In this document: positions 14,279 to 27,191 of the stretch, piece after piece
Layout: each line of letters starts with the position of its first letter
Position numbering within the stretch: position 1 is the first letter of the stretch
NCBI RefSeq assembly: GCF_000090795.2
Contig: NW_003546307.1
Coordinates: 1-28,164 of the forward strand
Length of the DNA stretch: 28,164 nucleotides
Direction of reading: 5' to 3'
Origin: Amphimedon queenslandica
Taxonomy: Eukaryota > Porifera > Demospongiae > Haplosclerida > Niphatidae
Position numbers and translations under genes: made by a program
The notes under the pieces: generated by a model
Told to the model about the DNA's origin: nothing
The model's input: only the letters and a program-made list of their open reading frames with translations
Database searches by the model: none

Positions 14279-17049
14279 GGTTGTCAATCTATCTAAATGT
14301 GGCATGCATCCAAATGACTCTGTTTATGCTTAAATCATCTCTATATCATTACGTGTACATGTACATGGGAAAATAGTTTTTGATGTTATACAGTACATGT
14401 ACATGTATGGGACATCCTGGCTTATGATTGTATATCTTAATTGGTTGGTGTAGTATCTCCATTTATATCATTTCCCCATTATTAATTCTATTATGGTACA
14501 CGTACATGGCTGCAAGGAGGGGTGGGGGGTAATATCTTATCCAGGGGTCTGGGACTTACTAATGTCAAGGAGACAAAAGGCTCTGAGAATTTGTCAACTA
14601 TGTGGAAAGTTTGAGCAAATTCTGGCTACACAAATTCCAAATTGTTGATCTCAAAGTTCCAAGAAATAGGAAATAGGATTGATGACTATGAAAGACTAAG
14701 ATAATGGTTTGTACTGTCTTTATGTGGTTTGTTAGATCCACGTATTATATCAGTAATTTCACATCCTGTATTTACTGGTAGACCCAATCTACCATGAGAG
14801 CTTGTGGTTTAGTTAGAGCCTATTATCTGCACACGTGTACTTGTGGTATCCTACAAAATTTGTGCGTTTCCTTGTCTATAAAGTGTATTATCTTTCTGGA
14901 TGTGTGTGTTTAACCACAACCATAAATCATAAATCATAAACCATAAGGCATAAATCTAAGTGTTTTGACAACGTCTAATTTCAGCTTTTGTGTCAATTAT
15001 TTGCAAGACCAATAGACAATTAAGCAATAAATTAACCAGTAATTGCTCGGTTTTTGATTTAACTGTTTTGGCATTACATGTATGTGAAATGCAAGCAAAC
15101 AAATATGCTCTTATGTACTAGATCCACTTATAGTGTTTAGTACTGTTTACTTTGATTATTTGTAAAGTACAGTAGCAAAAGTTAATTCTTAATGATGCAT
15201 ATATGCACAATATTAGTTATTAGTCCATGGATAGTATATGCAAGTTATACATGTACATGTATGTATTGTACAGGATATATTTTACATGCATACATTGCAA
15301 TAAGGACATTATTGTACTTAAACCTTTTAAGTTCTTTCCCTCCTCTCTCTCTCTTTCTTCTTGATGCTATTTTACTTTCACGAAAGGCAAACAGTTTAAA
15401 AGCTTTTTACTTTAAAACATGTGGTGCTTTCTGAAAGCAGGAGTCTGCAGGTGAATGTAATGGCTTTTAGTTTACTTTGCCTTAATGTTTTGTTATTCCT
15501 CTTAATCTGCATTTGGGAAAAGTTAATTAATTATAGTTTAATGAATGTATTGTTGTGTTTCAATAGCAAAGAAGGCTTGTCCCAATCTGCTTGGTCTGTA
15601 CTAAGTTTATTTTTGATTTATTATCAATCCTTGACTTTTTTCTTATATTTAAGTACATGTAGATGTAGTTTGATTCAATACAGGAGATATGCATGTAAGA
15701 ACCACTGACTATTATTAGTGTATGTGTGTGTATATATATACACTAGCTCTATAATGAAATTAACATCTGCCTAATGTCATTTAATGTCATTTCTATGCTG
15801 ATATCACTCATTGTACTTGCATACTTATATTTATGGCTGTTTGTGTTATAATTATTCTGAGAAAGCAACAGTCGCGTCATCCGGTTTGATTCTGTGCATC
15901 ATTATGATATAAGTAATTAAGACATTGTGAGGAGTTAGTGAGTTATGGAGAGCGTGTGACTATTTGGTTATATGTGCTGTGTAGTCATGCGTATATTGTG
16001 CCATTGTAGCATCCTGTAGCCGGTAATTATTTCATGATATTAATTGGATTAGTATTCAATGGTCTTATAGTGGGCAGCATTCCGTCTCTGTTACGTGTAT
16101 CTTTGAATGGTCTCTCTCTCTCTCGTTTGTAACTGATTAATATTTAAATTATTATTATCATATAGCTGCATGGTTTATTCTGCATGGATTTTTATTTTTA
16201 TTTTGTGTTGAATTATTGTTCATTTTTCAGTCAAAATGATTCCTCTAAGTTTTATTAGTATCAATAAAAAACTTTAAAATTTTGTAAACCACGAAAATTA
16301 TAAAAATTCCAATAAATATTCTTAAAACGAAAATTTGAGGTCATGAAATAAACCAGCTATACAGAATACAATATAAGTTATTCTTTATTAGAACCATGCA
16401 CTTGTATTTTCTGTTACTTATTTGATGAATGAACACAGCTGTAGAATGGATCATTTTTAAATTAAATGTTTCTAAATGCAGTATTGTATTATGGCTCATT
16501 AATAAATGCATTAGAATTTTTCAAAGAGAGTTTCAAATGATGTAGGCCTGGTGACATAATCTACACATGTCAGTTTCATGCTTTGTTGGGGTCTCTGTCC
16601 TGGGCTTCATCCTGTTAACCTAACCTCCTTATATCCTCTTTTATTATCATAATATCTCATTCTCTCTGTATTGTACTGCCTGATATAATCGTGACATAAT
16701 ATTTATGACTATGTATCTTCGTGTCTCCTTCCCATATGATCTAGGTATATCTGTCATGATTTGATAGTTTGTACAGTAATTACACGTAGAAAGGTGATTC
16801 AGTCCCTATTATTCTTTAGCATGATGTAATCCAGTGTATATTTATAACATCCTTTATGTCTATCATGTGAATAGAAAATCTTTGATGATTATCAATGATG
16901 ATACATGTGGGCATGTACATGTATGTATCATGAATAGTATATAATTATCATCTCATTGAGGCTCTCTGACTTCATTGTCTGCCGCTATTGTCAGCTGTCT
17001 GCTTGAGTGACGATCGTTATCTGCTACATTAGCATAAGAGCAATTCTCT
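14279..17049. other. AT-rich non-coding stretch
   Basis: No open frame here has convincing composition. It holds TACATG tracts (14358-14409), a CATAAAT short tandem motif (14925-14957), an AATAAA at 15026-15031 that could end the upstream gene, and several poly(T) runs. It is either the 3' flank or the first intron of the Ser/Pro-rich gene. Confidence 0.5.
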
Positions 17050-17415
17050 ACGGCATTTTTTGAAAAAGTCCAATTTTGATCGGGATCAGCTCAAACCTTC
17101 TACACATCATAAGAACATGTGTTGTATGGTATTATGTATCAGGAAAAATTATAAAAATGGAGAATTCTCTCTTTTTAATTTTGGCAAAATTTGGCCTGAG
17201 ACCATGTACTATACAGGGACTTTTAGTACAATTTTTGAGCAAATCCAATTAGTTCTACACAACATAAGAATATGTATTATGTATCAGGAAAAATTATAAA
17301 AATAGAGAATTCCCTCCTTTTTAATTTTGACCCGAGACCATGTACTATAGCACAGGGACTTTTAGTACAATTTTTGAGCAAATCCAACAAGTTCTACACA
17401 ACATGAGAATAAATG
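17050..17415 (+). repeat. Hairpin repeat family, copy C: tandem internal units
   Basis: Two consecutive units plus the start of a third. CTTCTACACA or GTTCTACACA recurs at 17097, 17252 and 17391, so the units are 155 and 139 bp. Each unit carries TATCAGGAAAAATTATAAAA, GAGAATTC, GAGACCATGTACTATA and ACAGGGACTTTTAGTACAAT. The palindrome is decayed here. The terminal modules of copies A and D are missing. The 79-codon open frame across it is a by-product of the repeat. Confidence 0.75.
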
Positions 17416-18416
17416 TGTATGTACATTATACATAATGTTTATGGTAATAATTATAATGCAAGTCAAAGCATTCCATTAATTATGAACACTGACTCCCGAT
17501 CAGGAAAAACACATTAGCCTGTCTGCATTTCGATGGCTTTGAATGCTTAGTGATAATTTTAAGGCTTTTGTCTTTGTAGTATAAATTTATTGCATTGCTA
17601 TGTGTAGCAGTAATGTAGTAATGGGGCCTGCATACTCTGTATGGGTGTGTGTGTTTGTGTGTGTGGAGCCATACAGTCTGTCTTATGTCTACCTACTCCT
17701 TGGGAATAGGTGTGATTTCAGCATTTAGGTAATAACTGGAATATCTATATAATGCTATTTTGTAAGTGTGTATGTCATGGCCTAATGATGATGTGTGTGT
17801 GTATGTGCTTAGTGACCTGATGTCTCTCTAGTAAAATCAATTCAGGAATTGATTCTCATTCATACATGTACAGTACATGCTATTGGGTATGTGTTACTCT
17901 ATCAGTCCCATTGATAGGAGGGCACTGTATGTTTTCTTTTTGCATTGAGTAACAAATTTTTGGATAACAGGAAAGAGAGAGAGGGAGAGAGAGAGAGGGA
18001 GAGGCTGGCTGTTACATGTACATTTCCTTTATAGGTAACCACATGTACTTATATACATGTACATGTAAATTTTATATTCTATTCTTGCTATGTTTACTTA
18101 CAATTAATGATGACAAATTGCTAACGGTACAAACTCTATTGGCACATTCTTAAGAAACACATGAAGTCATTTCTGTAAGTTAATGCTTTCTTGTTGTACC
18201 ATTTCCTTATGCCCCTGCCAATGACGTCTAGTTTGTATTTACTTGTACACAAACACATTGCTGAAACTTTTACCATATTCCGTTGAAACTAATTGCCTAT
18301 TGTCTGGTATTACAATTAGCACTAATGACATCAGCATGTACATACACTTCTCTCTTTATTGAATTACATGAGCAAGCTTCTCTCCCTCTTCCTCTAATTG
18401 GAGTAGATGGCATTCC
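17416..18416. other. AT-rich non-coding stretch
   Basis: Contains short GT runs (17646-17666, 17798-17808), a GA-rich tract (17971-18003) and TACATG tracts (18014-18066). I see no gene. Confidence 0.5.
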
Positions 18417-18452
18417 GTTGCCCAGCAACGCAATTTGTGGTTGCCAGGCGAC
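18417..18452. promoter_or_regulatory. Tandem pair of RFX X-box motifs
   Basis: GTTGCCCAGCAAC (18417-18429) fits the RFX consensus GTNRCC-N(1-3)-RGYAAC perfectly. GTTGCCAGGCGAC (18440-18452) fits with one mismatch in the second half-site. The sites are 10 bp apart, in the same orientation, in an otherwise AT-rich region. RFX factors control ciliary genes across animals and choanoflagellates. The motifs are seen directly; the target gene is unknown. A 79-codon open frame overlapping them (18283-18522) has no protein-like motif. Confidence 0.6.
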
Positions 18453-19306
18453 TGTTTTCATTGCGTGTTTTGGTATGGTTTGTGTAGCCTCTGCTGATGT
18501 AATAGGATATAGGATTTCATGATAAAAGAGTTTAGTGGTAATTCGGATAAATGAATTGTTTTATAAGTTTTGTATTATTATGGTGAATGGAGGGTTAGTT
18601 TAGTGTGCCCATTCCTCTTCCACTTGTTCTTGTTCTATTGGATCTCTTGGTGTCTTATCTTTCCCTCTTCCTTGCATAACTTCTCTCCCTCTTTCTCCTC
18701 GATTCGCTTCTCATATTCCCTTCCTAATAATATACTTTTCATTGTTTGTGAAACTAAAGCCCTTTGCTTGATACGGTATAGTCATTCTCAGCAATCCAAT
18801 ATGTTATGCATGCAGTGCTTCCTGTACTTGGAGTCATTGCATGCATAGATCATTCTAAATTTCTTATTAATTGTTACAGTATTATCTATATGTATATATA
18901 CATGCATGCATACACATTTAAGTGTAATGCTGAATTATCTACATGTGCATGTACATACCCCCACATTGTGTTTACTTGCTCTTGATTGTGTTTGTTTGTG
19001 TGTAGTGGCGTGTGTTCCTCCTGTACTTGTGTACTTTTCATTAATAATAATTCTTTTTCTAAAGGCCACACATGCAACTGCATGTCTAGGTAGGAGTTTG
19101 TGTGTGTTTTGGGCTGAATGATTGATTGTATTTGTCAGTTTATTATTTATTCCAGCTGGTGAACTCTCTTTTCTTTAGCTTTATCATACTTGTGTACTTT
19201 GTGTGAACTCCTCTTTGCCTTGTAGACACACAGAGACACTTGCTGTTTTGTTATTTTTACAAAGTGTATGCTACATGAGCTTATGTCAGATTTAATCTCA
19301 TCTGAT
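18453..19306. other. Non-coding stretch
   Basis: Pyrimidine-rich around 18600-18720, then AT-rich with CATGCATGCA (about 18901-18910). No gene can be supported on either strand. Confidence 0.45.
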
Positions 19307-19314
19307 CTCTCTTT

Positions 19315-19359
<45 letters not shown>

Positions 19360-19392
19360 CCCCCCCTCTCTCTCTTTCCCTCTTCTCTCTCT
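19307..19392 (+). repeat. Long pyrimidine tract with (CT)n microsatellite
   Basis: Almost 90 bases of C and T, including about 18 uninterrupted CT units (19319-19354) and a C run. It lies 44 bp before a candidate 3' splice site at 19435-19436. Confidence 0.85.
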
Positions 19393-19436
19393 CTGTGAGT
19401 GACATGTGTGACAGTCTTTGTATAATCTTGTTTTAG

Positions 19437-19590
19437 TGTTCAAAAACTACGTGTCGATCCGGAGCCTAACAACATGTCTGTGCTTTGGAAAAATGACCAA
19501 ACCATCTTGTTCGCTTCTTTGTTTTTAAGACACGCTAACATATTGAATATTGTGCCTATTATACAAGTGTACAGGCACAATGTATGTATA
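19437..19590 (+). other. Candidate coding exon, unproven
   Basis: After TCTTGTTTTAG the frame beginning at 19438 is open for 51 codons. Its first half reads like protein (VQKLRVDPEPNNMSVLWKND) and has higher GC than its surroundings. Its phase does not match the Ser/Pro-rich exon directly, so another exon would have to lie between them. I see no strong donor inside it. It could be chance. Confidence 0.2.
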
Positions 19591-20867
19591 TAGGCACATA
19601 TATATATTCTACAAGTGTACATGTACATGTACATATAATAGTACATACATGTACATGTAGATAGAATCTACCAGACCATCTGGCAAAGACAGAATTAGTT
19701 ATTGTAATATTGTTAGATGAATCATCTTCCACTGAACAATCATTAATTGATAAGTTGATGTACATATACATGTGTGTTATTTTAATATTGTAGTTTATAC
19801 TCATTTGTACTTGACTATAGGCTATTGTTAATTTTTTAAAATTTAATTTGGCTTGGGCTGATCATTGTGCTCATGTGGATGGCAGAGCTTACATTTTATT
19901 TTACTCATACACTCATCTGTTGTGATAAAAGGGCAAACTGCCAACAAATTTACTTTCAAAATCTTACTCACTCATATTTTATCCTATTCTAACCGCCCAG
20001 TGTACTATTTACAAATGCATAGTACCATTTCTTTAACCTCTTCCATTTACTGTACACGCACATCATGTATTAATACTGCAAGCAATTGGGTTACACTGTA
20101 ATGCATACATGTACATGTATACTGGATATACATATATTTTATTCTCTGAAGCAATTAGGTCAGCAAATGAGATAATTTTGATATCAGCATAGTACATGTA
20201 TACATGTACATGTGCTACATGTACATGCATGTATAGCTGTGGTTAAGACAGTAGTGTATTTTATGCCCTACACTCTTTATTATTAAACTTAATACTTGTT
20301 TCCTTCATTGTCATTTCCTTTTCTTAATAGCAAGAAATCCTTTTGTGATGCTAATATAAACTTCATTATCCATAATAATAATAAATAAATAAATAATAAT
20401 CAAATTTCACCTCATACTAATTGGATATTAGCAGGAAATACATGTACTTTATTTTAATTTTAAAATGTATATGCATTACGTGATCATTTTTTGTTTTTAG
20501 TTATTTGTGGAATTTCCTACCAATTAGTGATGTTTTTCATTTCCTTTTTATTAAATTTTCCCCTTTTTTTTATCAAATGAATATTTAGTTGCTGTGTTGT
20601 GTATCCACTCGTGTCTCTTATGTGCGAGTACATTTATTGCACACCCACTCCACCTTGTTTTTTTGTTGTTTTGCTATTTTTGTTTACCAGAAAAGTCATT
20701 TTTAAACTGTTGGTTCAAGCCATACTAGTCAGACCAGTTTCCTTCATCTGTTTCTTTATGATCTTATGTTCAAGTTGTAGATTATGTAGCTGTACTTCCT
20801 TCCTTTTGAAATTTGTTGCTACATATTACTATTATTTTTTATTATTATTCTTTATTATTATTTATTC

Positions 20868-20912
<45 letters not shown>

Positions 20913-21059
20913 CTAATTGTTATTAGTCTGAGGTCCATCCATTGCTTGTCTAAAAATAAGCAAAAAAGTGACAGAAACAAATTATGCAATGATGTCATAT
21001 GATGTCATCGCTCTCAAACCCTAATTAGGAACCACAAAGACAATGTCTCCTTGAATTGA
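19591..21059. other. AT-rich non-coding stretch with TACATG tracts
   Basis: Dense TACATG/CATGTA palindromic tracts at 19610-19660 and 20103-20235, and a short AAT run near 20375-20400. No convincing coding frame. Confidence 0.5.
20871..20911. repeat. (ATT)n microsatellite
   Basis: About thirteen ATT units, preceded by an imperfect ATT/TTT tract from about 20828. Confidence 0.85.
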
Positions 21060-21210
21060 CGTAACTAAAATCCACCAGCAGCCAATGGCTGGACTGTGAT
21101 GCATTGTGATGCTATGGGCCACCAGCAGCCAGTATGTCGTCCATACGTCTCTCTGTCTGTGATGTCATTATTTTCGTTGCTTCCTTTTGTCTGCCTGTAT
21201 TTTAGTCCCT

Positions 21211-21264
21211 GTCTATACATACATGCGTGTCTATACATACATGCGTGTCTATACATACATGCGC
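21211..21264 (+). repeat. Three tandem copies of an 18-bp unit
   Basis: The unit GTCTATACATACATGCGT is repeated at 21211, 21229 and 21247; the last copy differs only in its final base. Because 18 is a multiple of three, open frames cross it with a six-residue repeat, but the context is not coding. Confidence 0.9.
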
Positions 21265-22100
21265 GTGTTATACTTAATTTACTCATTCTTTGGTTTGGTT
21301 GGCTGTTTGTGTACTATTTGTCTAGACTTTCTCACCATGCCATACTGCATGTGTGTGTCTTCTTTATTCTCTGGGTTGTGGTGTGTGGGCGTAATGTTTA
21401 CACAGGGGAAAGATTGTAAATACAGTGTTAGAATGTACTTGCATATGATTGACTGTACAGACTATGTGGTATTATATTATATTTATGCACCAGAGGATGA
21501 GTTTTAGGTGGTGCTCACCTCACTACTGAGAGAAAATACATACAATTACAATTACATGTACTTACTGTCAGTGTTATGAGACCACACAAACACACACACA
21601 CACACAGTGTGTCCTTTATTGCCTCTCATTTTATACTTCACTTATTATTCGAGTTTTGACTCTCTTCCAATCCATCACAGTCCAGTACCGTATGCTTTAA
21701 TAAGACTCAATCATAGACCAACACTCCTTGTCTCTGGTCACAGGATATACCCAGTATATTGGGAGTAGTACTATAGTGTATTGTTGTACTATTAGTAGTA
21801 GCTGTGGTTTGTTTGATTTTTGTGTTTTTTAAGTGTCTCAATATCAAATGATAGTATGTGTAACATTAAACCAGAGATTAGTACATGTACATGTATGCTG
21901 TGTATATACATTGTACATATACATTCATTGTAGTAGTAATAATATTACTTAAATGTATAACACATAGAGTGGTTGATGTACATGTATACATGTATTGTAT
22001 GTGTGATGAGTTTGTACTCGTGAGAATATATTTTTAACTAACCCAAGGGCAACGGATGCCGAGGTATGCAGAAATGTTATTTTCTATCTCTCTGCTCCAG

Positions 22101-22117
22101 GTTTATTCACTATACAT
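22101..22117 (+). other. Candidate 17-nt microexon, unproven
   Basis: A strong acceptor (TCTATCTCTCTGCTCCAG) is followed 17 nt later by a strong donor (GTGAGTG). After the Ser/Pro-rich exon (one base carried over) it would read GLFTIH and return to phase 0. No homology supports it. Confidence 0.12.
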
Positions 22118-22242
22118 GTGAGTGATGTACATGTGTTGAACATGCAATTGACATTGTATACGTTGTGTTTGGTGCATGTTATCTGGCCCCAGTAGTTTGT
22201 TTTATCTGTTTTTATTGTAATGAACTGTCCTATAGCCTAAGA

Positions 22243-22249
22243 GTGTGTG

Positions 22250-22281
<32 letters not shown>

Positions 22282-22282
22282 C
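22243..22282 (+). repeat. (GT)n microsatellite
   Basis: Nineteen GT-type dinucleotides with a single interruption (TTT). Confidence 0.85.
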
Positions 22283-22760
22283 CAGCCTGCCTGCAAGCAT
22301 ATTCTTCACATTTGTAACGTATTTGTACACGTACATGCGCGTGCGATGTATTTGAATGTGTTTTCTAATCAAGGAGCCCACAATTCTATGTATTTGTTTA
22401 TTGCACTGGATTCTCTCTCTATCCTCCTACCTTCATTGTTTTTAAATATACAAATTAGCCTGTTATTGACAACCGATTGCGAGGGTGAGACGCATGTCAA
22501 AGTTGTCTTGTTTTTAATTGTTTTTAAACGAGCGGCTGTAGGATATATCATGTAGCAATTGTGTTCTTCTTTGTCCAGTAATGAGTTTATGATTGATGGC
22601 TATATATAGAGAGAGCAAATTATGTTTTTCGATTTGTTTTTAACGAGTCGATCCTTTTCATTTTATCTAATTAAAGAGTAGGAGTGGAGCAACCATAATA
22701 ATAAATAATTTTTTAATAATGATAATAACAGCAATAATAATACATGTGATCATATTGTTG

Positions 22761-22762
<2 letters not shown>

Positions 22763-22795
<33 letters not shown>
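22763..22795. repeat. (TAA)n microsatellite
   Basis: Roughly ten TAA units in an AT-rich stretch. Confidence 0.85.
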
Positions 22796-22842
22796 TGTAT
22801 TTGTGGTAATTAATACAGGTGCACAGTTTGGGGGCTTATAGC

Positions 22843-22939
22843 TACATGTACATGTACATATACATATACATGTACATACCCATGCATACATGTACATGTA
22901 TATACAAGTATATGTACATGTACATGTATGCATGTACAT
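22843..22939. repeat. Dense TACATG palindromic tract
   Basis: Nearly 100 bp made of TACATG, CATGTA and TATACA steps, the densest of many such tracts in the window (others near 14.4, 18.05, 19.6, 20.1-20.2, 24.5, 25.3, 26.55, 26.9 and 28.1 kb). Each block is self-complementary and could extrude as a cruciform. Confidence 0.85.
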
Positions 22940-23872
22940 TAATTCAGGTTTAGTGTACACTACTTTGTATGGCGGATTGTGTGTGGGTATTTCATGGGCT
23001 TAGTTTCAACCTCAGCCCTAATTGTTGGTATGTACATGTACATGTATTCCAGCCTCCCTTTCTGTCACTATTATGATTGTACCCTCCAGTGGGCAGACAC
23101 ACCTAAACCCCAACTCATGAAAACAGCATTATTATTATTAGGAACCATGTCACTCTCCTCATGTGTTGTGGATCATTGTATAGAATAACATTGAGCCAGG
23201 TGTGCTTGTTCGTCTACATGTAGGCAGTACTTCTGCATGTACCAATATCTGTACATGTACATGCTACTAGTTCTTTGTCATTTTATTTCTCTTCTTTTAT
23301 GTCGATTCTAACTTTCGTTTTTTTTCTCAATTCTCCATTTGTTTACTCACAACTGTATATCTCTTGTATTATTATTATTATATTTTCAGTCATTCATGTA
23401 CAAGTAAGTGTGTGTGTGTGTGTGAGAGAGAGAGACAGTGTCACATGTCAGTATCATGTCTTATCCTTTTATGTATCAGTGTGTGTATCAATGCCCTTTT
23501 ATCTCACTCTCAGCATATTATATATCAGTTTTATAATTTTTAAAAAATTTGATACGACGGGTCATCAATAACATACGTATCATGTATTCAGTCCACCCCC
23601 AGATCAATGTTCATGTTCATGTTGTCCAAATCGACTCTTATTACATTTTCCTGTTACTTCTGTGCTCTATGTATGACTGTGTGTGTGTGTGCAAGTATGC
23701 ATGAGAGTAATTTCAATCTTTGCTTGTGTACCGTCAACTGTCTTTGCTAATAAAAAAATCGTAATGCAAATTAATCTTATTCCCATAACTGGAATTGTGG
23801 TTGGTTGATATGTGTGTGTGTGTATATACATCATATTACTGTTTTGATTATGCTCGTATAAATCATTTTTAG

Positions 23873-23949
23873 CATCCAAGCAGAAACCGGTCCTTAAAAC
23901 CTGTTTCGCCTCGTACTATATCACATGCCTGACTGGTCTGATCCACGGT
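23873..23949 (+). other. Candidate terminal exon, unproven
   Basis: After AAATCATTTTTAG the phase-0 frame reads HPSRNRSLKPVSPRTISHA and then TGA. This Ser/Pro/Arg composition resembles the exon at 13772. Direct joining from that exon would give a different frame (ASKQKPVLKT), which is also open. Either could be chance. Confidence 0.15.
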
Positions 23950-26900
23950 GGTTTATTTTAGCCGATATTCTTTTATCATATCAGAAATGAAGCCGTATTC
24001 TTAAACTGAGTTTGCAGGTGGTTGTGGTGGTGACATAGGGTGTAACGAGTGAGAGTGGTGACTCCATTAAATTGCATGTATTACATGTTGTTTATATACA
24101 TGATGTTAGGTCTTCCCTCCTAATGAAACCTTGTCATAATATTCCTAACACGCAAGCAGCTGTACACCTCCCTCTCCATCCCCTCCCTTATGTATATTGA
24201 TTTTTTTAGACACTCGTTATCTCTAGTGTGATGACTAGCACTCCCTCTTTTAATCAGTGTTCCTTTATATCCTTAAAAAAATATTATTATATCAGACACT
24301 AGCTCTCTCTCTTTCTCTCTCAGTCTGTTAATAGTGATAGCTATCAGTTCTTAGGCTTATCTCTTTTTGTTGTTATCTTTTTTGTTTTCTGGGTGTAGCA
24401 GCTGGTTTGTTAGTGTAGAGCTATTGGTTTTGATAGCATTGAGACACTCCCTTAGCACACACTGTACCTTATAGGAATCTTAAAATTACATGTACATGTA
24501 CATGTATGCCATTAACACAAAGATATGCATCCATATATGTGTATATATAAAAATAGTTTTATTTTAAAAATATTTTTTATAAACGAACGTGTCAGAGGAA
24601 ATGTACATTAGAACATTCCAAGTCTACAATGGGGACAGGATATGAATTGGTATTAGCATTAGGATACAGCTGCATGCTTGCTTACACTGTAAATACTGTA
24701 TATTTCTCATTTATTACATAATTCAAACCACTAATGAATGAAATTATATCCTGAATATGTCCACTTATCCTCAATAAGTCCGTGCACTTATTCTCAATAG
24801 TCATGTGCCATGTACAGTTGCAGTATGTCATCTGCTTTTCATTCATTTTGTTTCTTTGTTCCAATTCTTTTCCACCACATCCTTTGTGGTTTGAGCCACG
24901 CCTACTCTATTGTAAACCACTCCCACTATGATTTGTCACCTTTTCCTTTGTTGTGTCTATATCTCATTACCTCATTTACAAACCTTCAGGAGAGCTACAA
25001 AAGACTCCTACCATTCCATTGTACACATGTACTCTATGGCCCATTGTTGTTATTGCTATAGTTTGTGTTGATATCATATTCCTAATCTGAACACACAAAA
25101 GAAGATATTACATATTCAACAATGTACAAGTTGTATATAATCACTCTACAAGTACACATAGACACACACACACACAAAGCAATTTGTACCTTAAAATTTT
25201 TACCACACACAGTCAGACAGACACACACATGCTACACAATGTGCACACACACACACACACACACTCAATCATCATTAGTCTTTAAGTACATGTACATGTA
25301 CATATATATACATCTACATGTGCATGTACATTTCCTTTATGTACATGAGTTTGTGTGCTGGCTCTAATGCTACATGCACCTATTTTGCCAATATTGTACT
25401 ACAATAATGGAGCGTGTGTAAATTCCCTGCAATTGTCTCTCTCTTTGTCTGTCGTCTGCTCTTCTCCTTCTAATTAATTCCTATGTTTGTGTATTGACTG
25501 ATTTTTGCGTCGTGGCAGCCGTCTTGGCAGCTAATCATGTCTTTGATTGTTTAATAGAATAAATAAGGACAGAGAGAGAGAGAGAGAGAGGTGTATGCTA
25601 ATTTACATGATAACTTAATTAGAGCAAACTATGAAAGGGTAGTAACATGAGACAGAGAGTGTGTGTGTGTGTGTGTTAAGTTTGGAGACACTAAGGTGTC
25701 CTATCAGATTAGTGGTCTATTATGTAACTCTCATTCCTGGCAATTCATTATTTCATCAAGTGCTTGGCACTATGTATCAGTACTACCCTACTTCACATCA
25801 CCTGTACTAGCTACACTGGATTGTGTCGCGTTATACGCTTGACCGGTGGTATTGTATTACATTGTACAACTTCTTCGTTTTAATGTAATTTTTTCCTTTG
25901 AAATCCAATCATGTCTGGCATGATAGACACTTACAAATTAGTTTTGACCAAACATGTACAAGTAATTAGGTAATTGTGTGTGCTTCCTTTTATTTTAAAA
26001 ATTCAATATTAAAATACATACCATTTGGATTAGCTGTAACTTAGATTTTACTAAAATTGGTGGTTTCCGGTGGAAAAAACAGGTCCTACTTTTTCTAATG
26101 TATACAATGTACATGTACATGCAGCAAAGCCCGGAGAGTTTCAAGCAGACATTTTCCATTTGTTAGCATTTGGGAATGACCATCACAATTAATAATACAC
26201 AGTAAAAATTAGTTCCAGGATATTGTAAACACACACTTTCATCAGTGCATTTTAACTCGTGATGTCAACTGTTTACGTGTTGTGTGTGTGTATGTGCCTA
26301 ATAAATGATTATTGTGCTTATAGTATATGTTTTATTGTCTATCAAAAGCAAACAGGTCAGTGATTGTTCCAGTACATTGGCTTTGTTCATGCTCTTAACA
26401 GTCGCTGTTTCTCTTTCATTTCTTTTTGAAGTAGAGCCAAAATGTTGTGATAATTCCCCGCAATTATAATACGATTATTTATATTCACTTTTCGTTTACC
26501 TTTTGCCGTGTTGATTTTTATTGATCATTTGTTCTTTAATTTATGCACGTACGTGTACATGTACATGTATATGTACATTACATGTATGTGTATGTACGAT
26601 TCTATATGTATGCAGTATGTACATGCATGTCCACTAATTCTTTATCTCTTTTTCTTTGCTAATTTCTTTTTACTTTCTTTCACAATAGCAGTTTTGTTTT
26701 CTTTTGTGACGCCTTCTTGTTTTGTGTGCATTACGGAGTAATAATATTTTTATTATCGTAGCTAATTTTAAATTGATTACATTGTTTGTTGTTCCCAAGT
26801 AATTTATGTCTTAAAGGGCAATTGTCTTATTGTGAAATGTTTTGACTAAGAAATCTTTAACTTTATGATACAATTAAGGAATGATCACATATACATGTAC

Positions 26901-27191
26901 ATGTAGTCAGGTACATGTGCATGTACATGTAGACTATAGACTATAGGACATTACCACATTAATAAAGGTATACTGATCTCACTTAATTTGTTTTGCTACA
27001 AACGCAAGTGCAAGGAAGTGTTTGGTGAAATCTGTTTAGCTATGCTGTTATTTGATTTGCATTCATGGGCCAGCAGGAGAAAACAATGTGAGAGCATTTG
27101 GAGACATCTGTTGGATATTGTGATATCTGCTCCTGATTGTTATTGTGTCTCTTTTCGGTCGATTGTCTGTTTTATTTCTAAAGCATAAGAG
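23950..27191. other. AT-rich non-coding stretch
   Basis: Microsatellites include AC at about 25242-25265, GA at 25570-25592 and GT at 25659-25676, with TACATG tracts at 25288-25330, 26553-26590 and 26889-26931. Open frames here are short and have no recognisable protein features. No RNA gene was recognised. Confidence 0.5.

Noticed and set aside
17060-17299. 79-codon open frame, plus strand
   Set aside because: It lies wholly in tandem units of the dispersed repeat.
18283-18522. 79-codon frame with a hydrophobic start
   Set aside because: It overlaps the RFX motif pair and a pyrimidine tract, with no homology and no splice context.
21211-21264. CRISPR-like spaced repeats
   Set aside because: The units are directly tandem with no spacers, in a eukaryotic context.
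21187-21507. 106-codon frame with repeated YIHACL-like residues
   Set aside because: The repeat comes from the 18-bp tandem unit, and the flanks are not protein-like.
22667-22960. 97-codon minus-strand frame rich in Tyr and Cys
   Set aside because: It is a translation of the TAA and TACATG repeats.
26988-27188. 66-codon frame before the full-length repeat
   Set aside because: It starts at an arbitrary ATG in non-coding context, with no motif and no acceptor or donor supporting it.
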